Source: Kiritimatiellia bacterium
GTDB taxonomy: Bacteria > Verrucomicrobiota > Kiritimatiellia > B70-G9
Reading direction: 5' to 3'
Assembly: GCA_012961745.1 (NCBI GenBank)
Contig: DTYT01000221.1
Coordinates: 1-7,445, forward strand
DNA: 7,445 bases
Part shown: positions 5,241-7,445 of the stretch, in pieces
Position numbering within the stretch: position 1 is the first letter of the stretch
How the letters are laid out: every line of letters begins with the position of its first letter
The notes under the pieces: generated by a model
Seen by the model: the letters and a program-made list of their open reading frames with translations, nothing else
Told to the model about the DNA's origin: nothing
Databases searched by the model: none
Made by a program: the position numbers and the translations under genes

Positions 5241-6269
5241 ATGCACCCTAACAAGCAGACGGTGGGCGGGAAGCGCCCGGCGAACTCCCCGAAGAAGATC
5301 AGCGTAATAATGCCCGCCCGTAACGAGGAGGGTAACCTGCAACAGGCTTACCGCGAGCTCAGCGAAGCCTTTTCCCGTATGCCGGATTATGACTACGAAG
5401 TGATCATAATCGACAACGCCAGCCAAGACCGCACCGGAGAGATCGCACGTGACATTTGCCGCCGGGATTCCCGGTGGAAATACGTCCGGTTCAGCCGCGA
5501 CTTCGGAGCCGAGGCCTCCATCAGCGCGGGTATGCGCCTGGCGGAAGGTGATGCGGTTATCAACGTGTTCTCGGATCTTCAGGACCCGCCGGACCGCATT
5601 CCCGATTTCGTGAGGAAATGGGAAGAAGGATACGACGTGGTTTACGGCGTGATCACCGAGCGACAGGATGAGCACCGGCTGCGCGGGTTGGCGGCCCGCC
5701 TGGCATACCGGTTGATTCGTTTCTGCTCCGACGTGAAGATACCGGCGGATGCCGGGGATTTCCGGCTGCTGGACCGCAAGGTGGTGGACGCCTTCAACCG
5801 CCTGGAAGAGCGCGAGCGGTACGTGCGGGGCATGGTGCACTGGGTGGGATTCAGACAGTGTCCGTTACCTTATCAGCGGCGGCCCCGCCGCTGGGGAAAA
5901 AGCAAGGCGCCCTTCTGGTGGTGCTTCCAGTTTGCTCTCAACGCGATTACCAGTTTCTCCACCAAGCCGCTGCGCATGTTCACGATCTTCGGGGGGATGG
6001 TGGTGTTTTTCTCGGCGCTGCTTTCGGCGTGGTATGCGCTTACCCGGATACTGAACATCGACAACCCCCCCCGCGGGATACCGACCATCCTGGTATTGCT
6101 GCTATGGAACCTGGGAATCGTCTCGCTGGGAATCGGGATACTGGGCGAATATATCGGGCATATCTACGCCGAGACCAAGCGGCGCCCGATTTTCATCGTG
6201 GCGGAATGGGAAAACTTCGATCCGGGGCAAATCAAGGCCAGATTGGAGCCGAGCCCTCCGGCGGGTTGA
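5241..6269 (+). CDS. GT2 polyprenyl-phosphate glycosyltransferase (GtrB/ArnC/DPM1-like)
   Basis: A 342-residue membrane-anchored family 2 glycosyltransferase. Enzymes of this type move a sugar from a nucleotide donor to undecaprenyl phosphate on the cytoplasmic face. The GT-A domain shows ISVIMPARNEEGNL (20-33), IIDNASQDRT (56-65), RDFGAEASISAGM (86-98) and the metal-binding FSDLQDPP (110-117). ADAGDFRLLDR (169-179) is typical of this subfamily. Two hydrophobic helices follow, at about 247-269 and 281-302, then a GEYIGHIYAETKRRP tail (302-316), also typical. The frame is open upstream to 4734, but that part is antisense to the regulator, so ATG 5241 is preferred: it lies just before the conserved domain, with an ~18-residue polar lead. 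It pairs with the downstream GT-C gene 23 bases away. The sugar is unknown; glucose, mannose, an aminosugar, or the sugar made upstream are all possible. Confidence 0.92.
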   Translation: MHPNKQTVGGKRPANSPKKISVIMPARNEEGNLQQAYRELSEAFSRMPDYDYEVIIIDNASQDRTGEIARDICRRDSRWKYVRFSRDFGAEASISAGMRLAEGDAVINVFSDLQDPPDRIPDFVRKWEEGYDVVYGVITERQDEHRLRGLAARLAYRLIRFCSDVKIPADAGDFRLLDRKVVDAFNRLEERERYVRGMVHWVGFRQCPLPYQRRPRRWGKSKAPFWWCFQFALNAITSFSTKPLRMFTIFGGMVVFFSALLSAWYALTRILNIDNPPRGIPTILVLLLWNLGIVSLGIGILGEYIGHIYAETKRRPIFIVAEWENFDPGQIKARLEPSPPAG

Positions 6270-6292
6270 CCGGTTCGAGGGGACTGGGTCAT

Positions 6293-7445
6293 ATGCACGC
6301 CAGATTCATCACGGGTGGGTGGGACACCGCCTTCAAGTGGAACAGCGATACGGCACGCAAAGTCCTGGTCCTGCTGTGCCTCGCCCTGGTTCTCGATATG
6401 CAGGTGCGTTACTCGCTGGTCGCGATGCGCAACGCTGTGTTCTGGAGGGACGAGGCCCAACACCTGCAACTGGCACGCGAACATTTATTCGTGCAAGCCC
6501 GGCATTTCCTGCAGGAACTGGAACCGTACTCCTACATACTGACGCTGCGCATCTGGACCGACCTTTTCGGGGCCCACGAGGCGGGCGCCCGGTCTCTTTC
6601 CGCATTCTGCGTGATGCTGGCGACCTTGCTGCTTTATCGGCTCGGACGGCGCTGGTTCCGGGAAAGGACAGCCGCCCTGGCCTTGGCCACGCTGGTGGGC
6701 TGTTCTCCGATGGTGCTCGAACGCATCGCCACAGTGACCAAGCCGTACGCCTTCTCACTGCTGGCATGCGTGCTGCTTCTGGAACGGGTTATCTCGCTGG
6801 AGACCAGCCGGCAGCGAAGACGGAGCTGGCTCGGGGTGTTCTTCGCGGCGGTGCTGGCGGGCAATGCTCAACCGGTAGGTTTCGCCTGGATGACGGCCCT
6901 GGGTGTGCTCTGGATGCGACGGCGGCTCGGGGAGTCCGCAGGATTTCACCGTAAGGCGATCGCCGCGCTCACGGTTCCCACCTTGATGATGATCGCCGCT
7001 TCGCCTTCACTGGTCCAGGCGGTACGGTTCGCCGCGGAGGAGACCGGTTGTGCGCGGATAGCGGCCGGTACGCTGGGAGTCCCCTATTTCGCTCAGTTCG
7101 GGCTGCGGGTTCTGGGGGCGCTGAATCCGCTTATGTACTACGGGGTTTACCATGCCCTGGACGACTATCCCCGAGCAGGCATTCCGAGCCTGGTTCGCCT
7201 TCCACCGGAGACGGGTGCACTGGTGGCCCTGCTGGCGGTTCCCGCCGTGGGGCTGGTATTGATCGCCGTCTGGAAGAGCTCCCGGTGGTCGGCGGTGGAC
7301 GCCCTGATCCTGGGGACGATGCCCATAGTGCTGCTGGGATTGGGCGGCCTGGTGAATGCACGGATGGTATGGGTGTGGAAGTCTTTTTCCGCGGTCGCGG
7401 CGGGTACCGCCATGATGGTGGTGGTGCTCCTGCGACCGGCAAGGC
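6293..7445 (+). CDS. GT-C fold membrane glycosyltransferase (ArnT/PMT-like), 3'-truncated by window
   Basis: An open frame runs 384 codons from ATG 6293 to the window edge with no stop. It encodes a very hydrophobic multi-pass protein with membrane segments near 22-45, 101-118, 125-142, 151-168, 178-208 and others. After the first helix comes WRDEAQHLQLA (51-61), which places an Asp-Glu pair (53-54) where GT-C enzymes of the ArnT/GT39 group have their catalytic acidic motif in the first periplasmic loop. IWTDLFGAHEAGARSLSAF (87-105) and a TKPYAFSLLA stretch (149-158) also fit this group. Such proteins use polyprenyl-phosphate sugars and glycosylate lipid or polysaccharide outside the cytoplasmic membrane. 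GAGGGG upstream serves as ribosome site, and the 23-base gap after the GT2 gene suggests one transcript and a donor-maker/transferase pair. The acceptor is unknown. Confidence 0.85.
   Translation, partial: MHARFITGGWDTAFKWNSDTARKVLVLLCLALVLDMQVRYSLVAMRNAVFWRDEAQHLQLAREHLFVQARHFLQELEPYSYILTLRIWTDLFGAHEAGARSLSAFCVMLATLLLYRLGRRWFRERTAALALATLVGCSPMVLERIATVTKPYAFSLLACVLLLERVISLETSRQRRRSWLGVFFAAVLAGNAQPVGFAWMTALGVLWMRRRLGESAGFHRKAIAALTVPTLMMIAASPSLVQAVRFAAEETGCARIAAGTLGVPYFAQFGLRVLGALNPLMYYGVYHALDDYPRAGIPSLVRLPPETGALVALLAVPAVGLVLIAVWKSSRWSAVDALILGTMPIVLLGLGGLVNARMVWVWKSFSAVAAGTAMMVVVLLRPAR

Noticed and set aside
6319..6954. 211-codon plus-strand frame inside the GT-C gene
   Set aside because: The overlapping frame from 6293 encodes membrane helices and the GT-C acidic motif and stays open to the window end; the 211-codon product is a shifted shadow.

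Overview
The window is a high-GC bacterial surface-polysaccharide locus. It holds six genes that can be read with confidence, one partial gene at the left edge, and several non-coding repeats. The organism is probably Gram-negative. The paired wHTH regulator and the intergenic TTCCAAGGCTTGGAA palindromes resemble what I recall from Verrucomicrobiota/Kiritimatiellota/Lentisphaerota genomes, but that placement is recollection and inference. No rRNA, tRNA, transposase or CRISPR array is visible.

Left block (2-2343, + strand, tightly packed): the C-terminal end of glucose-1-phosphate cytidylyltransferase (rfbF), CDP-glucose 4,6-dehydratase (rfbG), and an SDR-family epimerase/reductase. Together these make CDP-4-keto-6-deoxy-D-glucose and probably modify it. 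A 372-base non-coding stretch follows. It carries an array of palindromes spaced 31-32 bp apart and a leader hairpin that would cover the next ribosome binding site.

Middle block (2716-4452, + strand): a split transketolase, N-terminal (ThDP/metal-binding) and C-terminal subunits, separated by 3 bases. Its place directly after the CDP-6-deoxyhexose genes suggests a role in sugar tailoring, perhaps adding a two-carbon branch to the 4-keto sugar. This is a hypothesis.

Regulator block (4457-5203): one minus-strand gene for a protein with two winged-helix domains of ArsR-like type. Related ~58 bp repeats bracket it, each centred on a 26 bp inverted repeat; the left copy is a perfect palindrome. 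They may be its operators or the edges of an inserted cassette.

Right block (5241-7445, + strand): a GtrB/ArnC-type GT2 polyprenyl-phosphate glycosyltransferase, then the first 384 codons of a GT-C-fold (ArnT/PMT-like) membrane glycosyltransferase that runs off the window. The GT2 would load a sugar onto a lipid carrier on the cytoplasmic side and the GT-C enzyme would transfer it on the periplasmic side. As a whole the window looks like nucleotide-sugar synthesis, carbon-skeleton tailoring, lipid-linked sugar transfer, and a local regulator.
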